Of a stretch of 6,276 nucleotides of DNA, positions 1 to 5,237 are shown in pieces. Origin of the DNA: an uncultured Bacilli bacterium (GTDB lineage: Bacteria > Bacillota_I > Bacilli_A > RF39 > UBA660); contig CAJTKV010000069.1 in the NCBI GenBank assembly GCA_910577075.1, positions 1 through 6,276 on the forward strand. The letters run 5' to 3'. Under the pieces are notes generated by a model. The model saw only the letters and a program-made list of their open reading frames with translations, was not told where the DNA came from and made no database searches. How positions within the stretch are numbered: the stretch's first letter is position 1; each line of letters opens with the position of its first letter. A program made the translations under genes and the position numbers.

Positions 1-10
1 TATCAAAAAT

Positions 11-41
11 AAAAGCATACACTTTTTTTGTGTACACTTTT
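11..41 (+). terminator. Possible hairpin terminator of an upstream gene
   Basis: An imperfect inverted repeat pairs AAAAG (11-15) with CTTTT (37-41) and TACAC (18-22) with GTGTA (30-34), with two mismatched pairs between them and a seven-T loop. AT-rich sequence follows. It could end a gene lying to the left of the window, but the stem is weak and no upstream gene is visible, so this is tentative. Confidence 0.3.
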
Positions 42-55
42 ATATTACAACTTCA

Positions 56-76
56 GTGAATAATTCACCTTTTTTT
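56..76 (+). terminator. Small palindrome followed by a T run
   Basis: GTGAAT (56-61) and ATTCAC (63-68) form a perfect 6-1-6 palindrome. A single C follows, then seven Ts (70-76). Folded as a hairpin it gives about 5 bp with a three-base loop, which resembles a minimal intrinsic terminator. It could instead be a protein-binding palindrome. The rest of 1-147 holds only AT-rich sequence and a 5-bp inverted repeat (TGCAT 78-82, ATGCA 96-100); no gene was seen there. Confidence 0.3.
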
Positions 77-147
77 ATGCATTAAAGAAAAGAAAATGCA
101 CGAAAAACTGAAAGTTTGTTAATATAGAAGAAAAAAAATAATTTTTA

Positions 148-156
148 TGATATTAT
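148..156 (+). promoter_or_regulatory. Extended -10 promoter of the RDD gene
   Basis: TGA precedes TATTAT (151-156), which gives an extended -10 element. No recognisable -35 hexamer lies 16-18 bases upstream, as is tolerable for extended -10 promoters. Transcription would start near 163, right at the ribosome binding site GGTGA (163-167). Confidence 0.5.
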
Positions 157-173
157 ATATATGGTGATAAAAA

Positions 174-794
174 ATGTTTAAAATAAAGAGATTAATAGCT
201 TTTTGTATCGATCTGTTTTTAGTAAGTATCTTAACTATTTGCATTACTAATGTAGATTACATCAATCCCTATATGAATGATGTAGATGATGCCACAAAAG
301 CTTACAATGAAGTATTAAACGATTATAGGAGTTTAAGTAATGAGGATGAAATAGAGGAGTTTATCAATAATATTCAAGATAAGATGTATGATTATGAACA
401 TACGCAAATTTACGTTAATATGTGGTATATTATTTTCTATTTTGGTTATTTTGTTATTTTTGCTTATTTTACAGGAGGACAGACTTTAGGAAAAAAACTA
501 ATGAGCATAAAGATAGTTAAAGAGGATGACTCTAAAGTTGGAATGGGCGGTTTATTGAAGCGAACGATAACTAATGGTTCAAGTTTCTTTATGGGGATGA
601 ATATTATGGCTTTTTCAAGTTTAATGTTGACGATTAGTATGAAGGCTAGCAGGACTTATGTTTTAGCGTTTACTGGTTTAATGGTGCTATCTACAATTGT
701 CGAGATAGCCAATATCATCATTTATATCAAAAACAGAGATAACAAATGTTTAAATGATATTGTTTCAGGTACAAAAGTTGTTAGGGTACAATAA
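174..794 (+). CDS. RDD family integral membrane protein
   Basis: The 206-residue protein carries the hallmarks of the RDD family, small membrane proteins of mostly unknown function, some proposed to be transporters. The first helix has Arg6 and Asp13 in a RLIAFCIDLFLV context. The family motif GGQTLGKKL is at 101-109, followed by IKIVKEDD. KRT lies at 129-131, and LNDIVSGTKVV, the usual C-terminal end of the domain, at 193-203. Hydrophobic stretches near 6-25, 82-100, 138-156 and 162-185 suggest about four membrane segments. Residues 27-80 form a long acidic extracytoplasmic-type loop between the first two helices. The ATG has GGTGA six bases upstream. No clear terminator separates it from nusB 58 bases later, so some read-through is possible. 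The family call is firm; the substrate is unknown. Confidence 0.85.
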   Translation: MFKIKRLIAFCIDLFLVSILTICITNVDYINPYMNDVDDATKAYNEVLNDYRSLSNEDEIEEFINNIQDKMYDYEHTQIYVNMWYIIFYFGYFVIFAYFTGGQTLGKKLMSIKIVKEDDSKVGMGGLLKRTITNGSSFFMGMNIMAFSSLMLTISMKASRTYVLAFTGLMVLSTIVEIANIIIYIKNRDNKCLNDIVSGTKVVRVQ

Positions 795-796
795 AA

Positions 797-820
797 ATAT
801 TTAATAAAGAGTTTAAATAT
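797..820. repeat. AT-only inverted repeat before nusB
   Basis: ATATTTAA (797-804) and TTAAATAT (813-820) are perfect inverted copies separated by eight bases. They lie between the RDD stop codon and the nusB -10 box, in the -35/spacer zone. It could be a weak hairpin or an operator, but AT-only repeats arise easily by chance in DNA of this composition. Confidence 0.25.
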
Positions 821-828
821 GATAGAAT
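820..828 (+). promoter_or_regulatory. Extended -10 promoter of nusB
   Basis: TGA precedes TAGAAT (823-828). A poor -35 candidate, TTTAAT, is at 800-805 with a 17-base spacer. The predicted start of transcription is near 835, three bases before the ribosome binding site. Confidence 0.45.
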
Positions 829-837
829 AAATTTATG

Positions 838-845
838 AAGGAAGG
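838..845 (+). promoter_or_regulatory. Ribosome binding site deciding the nusB start
   Basis: AAGGAAGG ends seven bases before the ATG at 853. The in-frame ATG at 835 has no binding site of its own, lies at the predicted transcription start, and would turn this purine run into codons. Translation is therefore placed at 853. Confidence 0.8.
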
Positions 846-852
846 CAAAAAA

Positions 853-1251
853 ATGGCGATTACAAGAAGTGAACTTAGAGAAAAGGTAATGACGATTCTT
901 TATCAAATAGATTTATATATGCAAAATAAGATTGAGTATAACATTGATGATGTTATCAAAGAAAATACCGAGATAGAAAATGAATTTGTCAAGGATATGG
1001 TTTACGGTGTTATTACGTATCGTGATACATTAGATGAAATTGGCAATGAATATTTGAGCAATTGGACTATTGCTCGCCTCGATTCTATGGGCCGTCAAAT
1101 TTTGCGCATGGGCATTTATGAGATAAAATATACAGATACTCCGGACTTGGTTGTTATAAATGAAGCTATTGAATTGGCAAAGAAGTATAGTGACGATGCT
1201 GTTCGCAAGATGATAAATGCAGTTTTAGACAAATTAATAAATGAAGAATAG
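853..1251 (+). CDS. nusB: Transcription antitermination factor NusB
   Basis: NusB pairs with NusE (ribosomal protein S10) on boxA RNA and supports antitermination and processing of ribosomal RNA transcripts in the cytoplasm. From ATG 853 the protein is 132 residues, typical of the family. The N-terminal helix TRSELREKVMTILYQID (4-20) matches the usual R-x-x-ALQ-LYQ region, with Arg5 and Arg9 suited to RNA contact. The C-terminal half is very characteristic: NWTIARLDSMGRQILRMGIYEI (70-91), then VINEAIELAKKYSDD (101-115) and INAVLDKL (121-128). Many NusB proteins read F-NGVLD where this one has MINAVLD, a mild variation. The gene has its own promoter and ends in a hairpin that includes the stop codon, so it is probably transcribed alone or by read-through from the RDD gene. 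The xseA and folD genes that often sit near nusB in Bacillota are not in the window. Confidence 0.95.
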   Translation: MAITRSELREKVMTILYQIDLYMQNKIEYNIDDVIKENTEIENEFVKDMVYGVITYRDTLDEIGNEYLSNWTIARLDSMGRQILRMGIYEIKYTDTPDLVVINEAIELAKKYSDDAVRKMINAVLDKLINEE

Positions 1252-1275
1252 ACCATTTTGGCGTCTATTTTTTTC
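1244..1275 (+). terminator. Intrinsic terminator of nusB
   Basis: AATAGAC (1247-1253) pairs perfectly with GTCTATT (1263-1269), with a nine-base loop and possible outer A-U/G-U pairs. A U-rich tract follows. The nusB stop codon TAG (1249-1251) lies inside the left arm. Confidence 0.8.
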
Positions 1276-1280
1276 TATTT

Positions 1281-1310
1281 TTAATATGATGTAATGGGAA
1301 CTTATATAAT
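1281..1310 (+). promoter_or_regulatory. Promoter of the ADP-ribosylglycohydrolase-family gene
   Basis: A consensus -10 box TATAAT is at 1305-1310. TTAATA (1281-1286), matching four of six consensus -35 bases, lies 18 bases upstream. There is no TGn extension. Transcription is predicted to start near 1317, at the edge of the ribosome binding site AGAGGTGA (1318-1325). Confidence 0.55.
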
Positions 1311-1329
1311 AATTTAAAGAGGTGAATGT

Positions 1330-2142
1330 ATGTATGGAGCAGTATATGGTGATTTAATTGGTTCATTATATGTCTATAGAGAATATCTTAAACATGATGC
1401 TAAGTTAATGAAAAAGGTGGCAGAAGAGGATAAACTGCTGAAAACTAATTCTTTTTATGGGGCAGAAACAATGTTAGTTGTTGCTGTTAGAGAGGCAACT
1501 ATTAAGGGAATCAATTATTCGACAAATCTTCGCAAATATATTCTCGACAACTGTGCCGATTTAAAACGAGAAAACTATTTTAAAAATTATTTTTCTAATA
1601 ATATGGTAAGATGTGCTCGTGGAAATATGCGAGGTAGGTCAAGTGGGAATGGAGCAATAGCACGCATTTCTGGGATATCTAATATTTTGCTATCGTCTGT
1701 TCAAATGATAAATGATTGCATAAATGCTACAGTACCAACTCATGATTCTAATTCTAGTATTAAAGCGAGTCTTTGTCTAGGAATGTTTATCTTCTTTGCT
1801 GAGAATAATTGTCCAAAGGATAAAATTAAAAAAATAATAGATTTATATTATCCTTATGAGTATGGATTTAGTTTAGATGAATTGCGAAAAAATATGCGAT
1901 TTAATAGAACATGCGATGAGACGATGCCAATATGTCTATATGCCATTTTCAATACCAATAATTTTGAGGATGCCATTAGATTAACTTTATCCTTAGGAGG
2001 AGATACAGATACTAATTGTTCCATTGTCGGAGCTATGGCAGAAAGCCTATATGGAATGCCAGAAGATTTAATTGAAAGCACAAAAACATACATTCCCGAA
2101 AAATATGACAAAATTTTACAATATATTGACAAAAAAGAATGA
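1330..2142 (+). CDS. ADP-ribosylglycohydrolase-family protein with altered active site
   Basis: Family members remove ADP-ribose from proteins or nucleic acids using two Mg ions. Several family signatures are clear in this 270-residue protein: GAVYGDLIGS (3-12), GNGAIARISGI (106-116), THDSNSSIKASL (137-148), SLDELRKNMRF (181-191), and FEDAIRLTLSLGGDTDTNCSIVGAMAESLYG (212-242), which holds the metal-binding GGDTDT at 223-228. Other key positions are changed. The usual GS-x-YE near the N-terminus reads GSLYVY, so the Glu is Val15. The TDDT metal motif reads GAET (44-47), losing the Thr and the first Asp. From family knowledge these residues hold metal or sit in the catalytic site, so activity may be lost or changed, with ADP-ribose binding possibly kept (inference). 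AGAGGTGA precedes the ATG. It stops at TGA, and no clear terminator follows. Family membership is sure; enzymatic function is not. Confidence 0.85.
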   Translation: MYGAVYGDLIGSLYVYREYLKHDAKLMKKVAEEDKLLKTNSFYGAETMLVVAVREATIKGINYSTNLRKYILDNCADLKRENYFKNYFSNNMVRCARGNMRGRSSGNGAIARISGISNILLSSVQMINDCINATVPTHDSNSSIKASLCLGMFIFFAENNCPKDKIKKIIDLYYPYEYGFSLDELRKNMRFNRTCDETMPICLYAIFNTNNFEDAIRLTLSLGGDTDTNCSIVGAMAESLYGMPEDLIESTKTYIPEKYDKILQYIDKKE

Positions 2143-2171
2143 AAAGACTATTAAAAATTTCTTTAAAGTAT

Positions 2172-2177
2172 TATAAT
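2172..2177 (+). promoter_or_regulatory. -10 box of the 277-residue unknown gene
   Basis: A consensus TATAAT with no TGn extension and no good -35 hexamer; TTAAAA at 2151-2156 is the nearest, with a short 15-base spacer. Transcription would start near 2184. The perfect TTGACA at 2126-2131 is about 40 bases upstream and too far away to pair with this box. Confidence 0.4.
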
Positions 2178-2210
2178 AAGTATCACAACGAAAGGAAGAC
2201 ATAAAAAATT

Positions 2211-3044
2211 ATGAGTACAATTGATGATAAAAAAAATTTAGAAGAGTTGGGATATATAGATTTGTTGGATAAATTATCTAAAGAAATTAACAAGAGGATG
2301 CCCAATTTGAGCGGTCCTTATCAACGCCTTTTAAAGTATTTTCTTAGGGAAAATTTAGTGCAGACTTTGGGAAAAACAAGGTTTGATAGAGAAATAGACG
2401 TATTATTAACTAAGTTTAAAGGTGAAGATATTGATGCTATTAAGAAAGATGGAATGCTCATTACGACCATTTTTGGTTCTAGTTATAAAATTAATTACCG
2501 CAATGATGGTCTAGATGCATATCAAATTCCTAATGATGAAAAAGGAAACCCTTGTGTTGAGGAAGCTAAACATATATTCAGCCTTACTTTAGGTCCAGAC
2601 GTAATTACTAATACCGTAGTAGCACCAAAGGGAATTGTCGGACCTGAATTTTCCGATAATGTTGATTTTGACTTAGAATCAACATACGAAGTCAATATTC
2701 CGGATACATCTTTTAAGTATACTTGCGGAGTATTAGGTGAAGAGCCAAGTTTTAAGGCATCTTTAAGTGGCTTTAATGCTAAATTTTCATCTAGCGAGAT
2801 GTTGAGTTATTATCGCGAAATACCTCCTAAAGAGATTGAGAAAAATATACTTAAGAGATTTTCTAAAAGCCGCATTGATCGTGGAGAAGGTGTCATTAAT
2901 ATAACAACATCATCTCATCTAACAGAATTAACTGATTATGCTGAAGATATTTTTAACATTTTAAAACGTGAAGCATCAAAAGTTGCTTGTAAAGAGAATA
3001 GTAGTTACGGTAAATACTTAAGAACAATAAACGGAGAATATTAA
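2211..3044 (+). CDS. Soluble protein of unknown function (277 residues)
   Basis: I do not recognise a family. The protein has no signal peptide or membrane segment and is predicted to be cytoplasmic. Residues 1-82 are charged and look helical (LEELGYIDLLDKLSKEINKR at 10-29, then YQRLLKYFLRENLV at 37-50). Residues 83-200 look richer in beta strands and contain Gly/Pro turns (LGPDVITNTVVAPKGIVGPEF at 127-147, NIPDTSFKYTCGVLGEEPSF at 162-181). Residues 205-260 return to helices with a basic stretch, KNILKRFSKSRIDR. Cys115, Cys172 and Cys260 are scattered and do not form a metal motif. The ribosome binding site AAAGGAAG (2191-2198) is 12 bases from the ATG, a little far. Base composition matches the neighbours. 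The gene has its own -10 box and ends in a strong hairpin shared with the convergent gene, so it is probably transcribed alone. It looks like a real gene because of its length, start signals and terminator. Confidence 0.75.
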   Translation: MSTIDDKKNLEELGYIDLLDKLSKEINKRMPNLSGPYQRLLKYFLRENLVQTLGKTRFDREIDVLLTKFKGEDIDAIKKDGMLITTIFGSSYKINYRNDGLDAYQIPNDEKGNPCVEEAKHIFSLTLGPDVITNTVVAPKGIVGPEFSDNVDFDLESTYEVNIPDTSFKYTCGVLGEEPSFKASLSGFNAKFSSSEMLSYYREIPPKEIEKNILKRFSKSRIDRGEGVINITTSSHLTELTDYAEDIFNILKREASKVACKENSSYGKYLRTINGEY

Positions 3045-3054
3045 TTCTCCGTTT
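3029..3054. terminator. Two-way terminator between convergent genes
   Basis: AAACGGAGAAT (3029-3039) pairs perfectly with ATTCTCCGTTT (3044-3054) over 11 bp with an ATTA loop. This is the strongest hairpin in the window. It is followed by TTTTAATAT on the plus strand and by a T-rich stretch on the minus strand, so it can end both the 277-residue gene (stop 3042-3044, in the loop and first stem base) and the minus-strand gene (stop 3056-3054). Confidence 0.85.
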
Positions 3055-3434
3055 TAATATATCCTCCTTTGAGGAAATTTGATCAATTTCTTTTCTTCTA
3101 ATAGTTTCTTTTTTCTTATAGTTGCTTCATATAGATTAGCAGCTTTTAGTAAATCTTCATCTGTAACATTGGGATAAAGATAGGTTTGAGTGATATATCG
3201 AGTATTGGCATATACGGGCCTTTTGATATTGCCATCTTTGTCCCACAATTCTTCTAAAATATCTCCTGTTTCTAAATCAATGAACATGTGATCATAAAAT
3301 AGAATTTTGCGAAAAATATCCTCTTCACCTAATTCTTCTTCTATAAGGTTAATTCCTGCAAGATGAGTAAAACATTTAACTTCAACGAGTAAGATATTGG
3401 TCTTTTTTATAATATAATTAATATCTGTATCCAT
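3054..3434 (-). CDS. Small protein of unknown function (126 residues)
   Basis: No family was recognised. The protein is soluble, with no signal peptide or membrane helix. The N-terminal half alternates hydrophobic and charged residues (TNILLVEVKCFTHLAGINLIEEELG at 12-36), and an acidic central part reads FIDLETGDILEELWDKDGNI (51-70). A helix rich in Leu, Ala and Lys (DEDLLKAANLYEATIRKKKLLEEKKL at 92-117) leads into a basic tail ending RRIY. The ATG has AGGTGA four bases upstream (3444-3439 on this strand) and an extended -10 box at 3468-3460. Good start signals and a shared terminator argue for a real gene, though its small size and missing homology leave the function open. It is the only minus-strand gene here, convergent with the 277-residue gene and divergent from the two-helix membrane protein. 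Confidence 0.7.
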   Translation of the reverse strand: MDTDINYIIKKTNILLVEVKCFTHLAGINLIEEELGEEDIFRKILFYDHMFIDLETGDILEELWDKDGNIKRPVYANTRYITQTYLYPNVTDEDLLKAANLYEATIRKKKLLEEKKLIKFPQRRIY

Positions 3435-3446
3435 AAAATCACCTGT

Positions 3447-3461
3447 ATAATTGTCAATTAT
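3447..3461. promoter_or_regulatory. Palindrome at the start site of the minus-strand gene (possible operator)
   Basis: ATAATTG (3447-3453) and CAATTAT (3455-3461) are perfect inverted copies around a single T. The palindrome overlaps the first bases of the minus-strand -10 box (3465-3460) and covers its predicted transcription start near 3453. A repressor bound here would block that promoter. No regulator is identified, and AT-rich palindromes can arise by chance. Confidence 0.35.
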
Positions 3462-3468
3462 TATAACA
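3460..3468 (-). promoter_or_regulatory. Extended -10 promoter of the minus-strand gene
   Basis: Read on the minus strand this is TGT followed by TATAAT, a perfect extended -10 element. No good -35 hexamer was found at normal spacing. It lies back-to-back with the plus-strand promoter at 3503-3531, inside a 122-base divergent intergenic region. Confidence 0.6.
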
Positions 3469-3502
3469 TATTTTATTTGATATTGAATACAATATAAGGT
3501 AA

Positions 3503-3531
3503 TTGCACAAATTGGTAAAATGTGGTATTAT
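3503..3531 (+). promoter_or_regulatory. Promoter of the two-helix membrane protein gene
   Basis: TTGCAC (3503-3508), then a 17-base spacer, then TATTAT (3526-3531) preceded by TGG (3523-3525) to give an extended -10. The TTG at 3503, which could be taken for an alternative start codon, fits better as the -35 box. Transcription should start near 3538. Confidence 0.6.
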
Positions 3532-3544
3532 ATATGACATTTAT

Positions 3545-3551
3545 GGGGGAG
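3545..3551 (+). promoter_or_regulatory. Ribosome binding site deciding the start at 3557
   Basis: GGGGGAG ends five bases before ATG 3557. A start at TTG 3503 would have to be translated from DNA lying upstream of the predicted transcription start. Confidence 0.75.
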
Positions 3552-3556
3552 ATAAT

Positions 3557-4075
3557 ATGAAGAAAAATATTAAAGAAATATTTGGAAAAGTAGAATTAAA
3601 GAAAAAAAGTCTATTTAATCATTATTTTAAAAAATATGTTGTTGATTATAAAATTGAAGATGAACATATTAAGATTATCGCCAGTGATGGAAATTATCGC
3701 CTTGTTAAAAATAATAAAACTAATATGAAAAAAGTAAATCAAGCTATTGTGAAAAATAAAGTAGAAATAGCATCGCGTATAGATGAATATGAAGCACATA
3801 GCAATGAAAGGTTAATGGTTCTAATTATCAATATCATTCTTTTACTAGGATGTGGTATTATCGTTCCACTTTCTTTTTTTACCGGTTTTTATTTATTCTT
3901 TTTATTATCTATTATTGCCTTTTCTCTATCAGTTGTTACGACTTCGATAAGTGGTTTTAATTATTATATACTAGTAAAGGAAATTCAAAATTTAAAAAAT
4001 ATTACAGGATATAAAAAAGATATGGAATTTAAATTACCAACATTGGATGTCAAATATGAAAAAAGTCACAATTAG
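3557..4075 (+). CDS. Unknown membrane protein with two transmembrane helices
   Basis: No family was recognised. From ATG 3557 the protein is 172 residues. Residues 1-85 are hydrophilic and strongly basic (KELKKKS-type runs, KNNKTNMKKVNQAIVKNKVE at 51-70). Two hydrophobic segments follow, about 86-107 (LMVLIINIILLLGCGIIVPL) and 111-130 (FYLFFLLSIIAFSLSVVTT), joined by a very short FFTG turn. This gives a hairpin in the membrane with both long ends probably on the cytoplasmic side, in line with the positive charge. A 35-residue basic tail ends the protein. There is no catalytic motif. The gene has its own promoter and a terminator that includes the stop codon, so it is probably transcribed alone. 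The next promoter begins only about five bases past the hairpin. Confidence 0.75.
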   Translation: MKKNIKEIFGKVELKKKSLFNHYFKKYVVDYKIEDEHIKIIASDGNYRLVKNNKTNMKKVNQAIVKNKVEIASRIDEYEAHSNERLMVLIINIILLLGCGIIVPLSFFTGFYLFFLLSIIAFSLSVVTTSISGFNYYILVKEIQNLKNITGYKKDMEFKLPTLDVKYEKSHN

Positions 4076-4083
4076 TGACTTTT
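4061..4083 (+). terminator. Terminator of the two-helix membrane protein gene
   Basis: AAAAGTCAC (4061-4069) pairs perfectly with GTGACTTTT (4075-4083) around a five-base loop, followed by CTTATGATATAATTT. The stop codon TAG (4073-4075) sits in the loop and the first base of the right arm. The U tract is short, so termination may be incomplete. Confidence 0.65.
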
Positions 4084-4087
4084 CTTA

Positions 4088-4096
4088 TGATATAAT
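4088..4096 (+). promoter_or_regulatory. Extended -10 promoter of the peptidase-mntP operon
   Basis: TGA followed by TATAAT (4091-4096) is a near-ideal extended -10. Its -35 position would fall inside the preceding terminator hairpin and shows no consensus. Transcription would start near 4103, at the first base of the ribosome binding site. Confidence 0.6.
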
Positions 4097-4102
4097 TTAG
4101 AC

Positions 4103-4108
4103 AGGTGA
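4103..4108 (+). promoter_or_regulatory. Ribosome binding site deciding the start at 4117
   Basis: AGGTGA ends eight bases before ATG 4117. The GTG at 4105, which is also in frame, is part of this site and lies at the predicted transcription start, so it is rejected as the start. Confidence 0.75.
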
Positions 4109-4116
4109 ATAAAGCT

Positions 4117-5223
4117 ATGGCAAAACAAAAAAGGAAATATAGATTGAAGAAAAAAGTTAAAATATTATTCTTGATGATATGTTTTATTTTGGTAATGTTA
4201 GGTTTATATTTTGTTTGGCCTAAAAAAGATGAGTTGGGAAAAATAACATTGCCTAGTTTAAGGGAAAAGGTAGTCATAACTTTGAGTCGGGAGAATATAT
4301 ATTTAGCAAGGGATGAAAAGATAACTATTGAATTTAGTCCCGAGGATTTAAGTTGGTCGTCTAGTGATGAATCTATAGCAACTGTTGAACAAGGGGTAAT
4401 TACGGGAAAAAGTCCAGGAACGGTAACTATTACGGCATCTAAAAGAAATGTTAATAAGAGTATCAATGTGACAGTTACTGATTTGATAATTTTGCCTGAG
4501 ATAAATAATAAGAAACAATTTTTAAAATGTGAACAATATACTCAAGAAGAGGCAGAGTTGCTCGATACGTTGCTAGAATATCGCATTCATGAAGCGGGGA
4601 TGAATACGCGAGCAGGTGCTGTTGCGGCGGCAAGATTTCTCGCTTTAGAGTTTCCCTATCGCATTCATTATTTTTATGAAAATGGGCGACTTATAACGGC
4701 TGGAGGAAGAACATATGTCGATGGCGAAGGAAGATATTATCATAAAGGGCTTTATTTAAGTAAGAATAAGTATGATGATTTAACTAAGAGTGCATATGGT
4801 CCAAAGATGTGGGGATGTTCAATGTACTCGAAAATCACTAAGCGAAAAAGTCCGAATGGTCTAGATTGCAGTGGCTATGTTTCATGGGCTCTATATAATG
4901 CGGGATTTGATGTAGGAGATGGGGGAGCTGGAATTAATCTCGATCGCGATACGGACCTTGATGATTTGGGTGAAAAACTCAAAATAACAAAAGATAATTT
5001 AGCTAGCAAACGCGTCAAGGTTGGAGATTTATTGAGCATGTATGGTCATATTGGCATACTGATAGGTATGGATGAAGAACATTATTACATTGCTGAATCG
5101 CTAACTAATGATATTCACGTTTTAACTATGACAGAGTCTGAGCTTTTAAAGAGTGATTGGCTACAATTTATTTTAATGGATGATGTTTATAAAGAGGATG
5201 GAAATTTAACAAATATGTGGTAA
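4117..5223 (+). CDS. Membrane-anchored BIG2-NlpC/P60 cell-wall peptidase
   Basis: This is probably an extracytoplasmic cysteine peptidase acting on peptidoglycan peptides. From ATG 4117 it has 368 residues. A basic N-terminus (KQKRKYRLKKK) precedes one hydrophobic helix (14-34) with no lipobox or clear signal-peptidase site, suggesting an N-terminal anchor. Residues about 50-121 form a bacterial Ig-like (BIG2) domain: LSWSSSDESIATVEQGVITGKSPGTVTITA (78-107). A conserved-looking linking region (140-235) includes TRAGAVAAARFLALEFPYRIHYFYENGR. The NlpC/P60 core follows, with catalytic Cys251 in DCSGYVSWALYNAG and His311 in GDLLSMYGHIGILIG. The third polar residue is not obvious; Glu327 in YYIAES lies near the expected place, where family members usually have His, Asn or Gln. 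It has its own promoter, and mntP follows 14 bases after its stop, probably co-transcribed. The peptidase call is strong; the substrate is inferred from the family. Confidence 0.88.
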   Translation: MAKQKRKYRLKKKVKILFLMICFILVMLGLYFVWPKKDELGKITLPSLREKVVITLSRENIYLARDEKITIEFSPEDLSWSSSDESIATVEQGVITGKSPGTVTITASKRNVNKSINVTVTDLIILPEINNKKQFLKCEQYTQEEAELLDTLLEYRIHEAGMNTRAGAVAAARFLALEFPYRIHYFYENGRLITAGGRTYVDGEGRYYHKGLYLSKNKYDDLTKSAYGPKMWGCSMYSKITKRKSPNGLDCSGYVSWALYNAGFDVGDGGAGINLDRDTDLDDLGEKLKITKDNLASKRVKVGDLLSMYGHIGILIGMDEEHYYIAESLTNDIHVLTMTESELLKSDWLQFILMDDVYKEDGNLTNMW

Positions 5224-5225
5224 TT

Positions 5226-5232
5226 AAGGAGA
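5226..5232 (+). promoter_or_regulatory. Ribosome binding site deciding the mntP start
   Basis: AAGGAGA ends five bases before ATG 5238. In-frame ATG 5232 touches the site and GTG 5217 lies upstream of it, so 5238 is chosen. Confidence 0.8.
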
Positions 5233-5237
5233 TGCTT

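Noticed and set aside
835..837. ATG 835 as the nusB start
   Set aside because: It coincides with the predicted transcription start and precedes the ribosome binding site 838-845; starting at 853 gives the usual NusB length.
2126..2131. Perfect TTGACA as a -35 box for the gene at 2211
   Set aside because: It is about 40 bases from the -10 box at 2172-2177 and lies inside the preceding gene.
1854..2132. Open frame on the minus strand inside the ADP-ribosylglycohydrolase-family gene
   Set aside because: It lies wholly antisense to a well-supported gene, has no ribosome binding site or promoter, and its protein shows no recognisable pattern.
2140..2142. TGA as a tryptophan codon (Mycoplasma-type code)
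   Set aside because: All Trp codons seen in the recognised proteins are TGG, and read-through here would add a meaningless tail running into the next gene's ribosome binding site.
3611..3799. Short minus-strand open frame rich in Phe and Ile
   Set aside because: The composition is what the complement of an Asn/Lys-rich coding stretch gives; there are no start signals.
4050..4466. Open frame of 138 codons on the minus strand at the start of the peptidase gene
   Set aside because: It crosses a terminator and a promoter of the plus strand and is antisense to the BIG2 domain; no start signals were seen.
5217..5237. yybP-ykoY manganese riboswitch before mntP
   Set aside because: Only 14 bases separate the two genes, and no structured leader is possible without lying inside the peptidase coding sequence.
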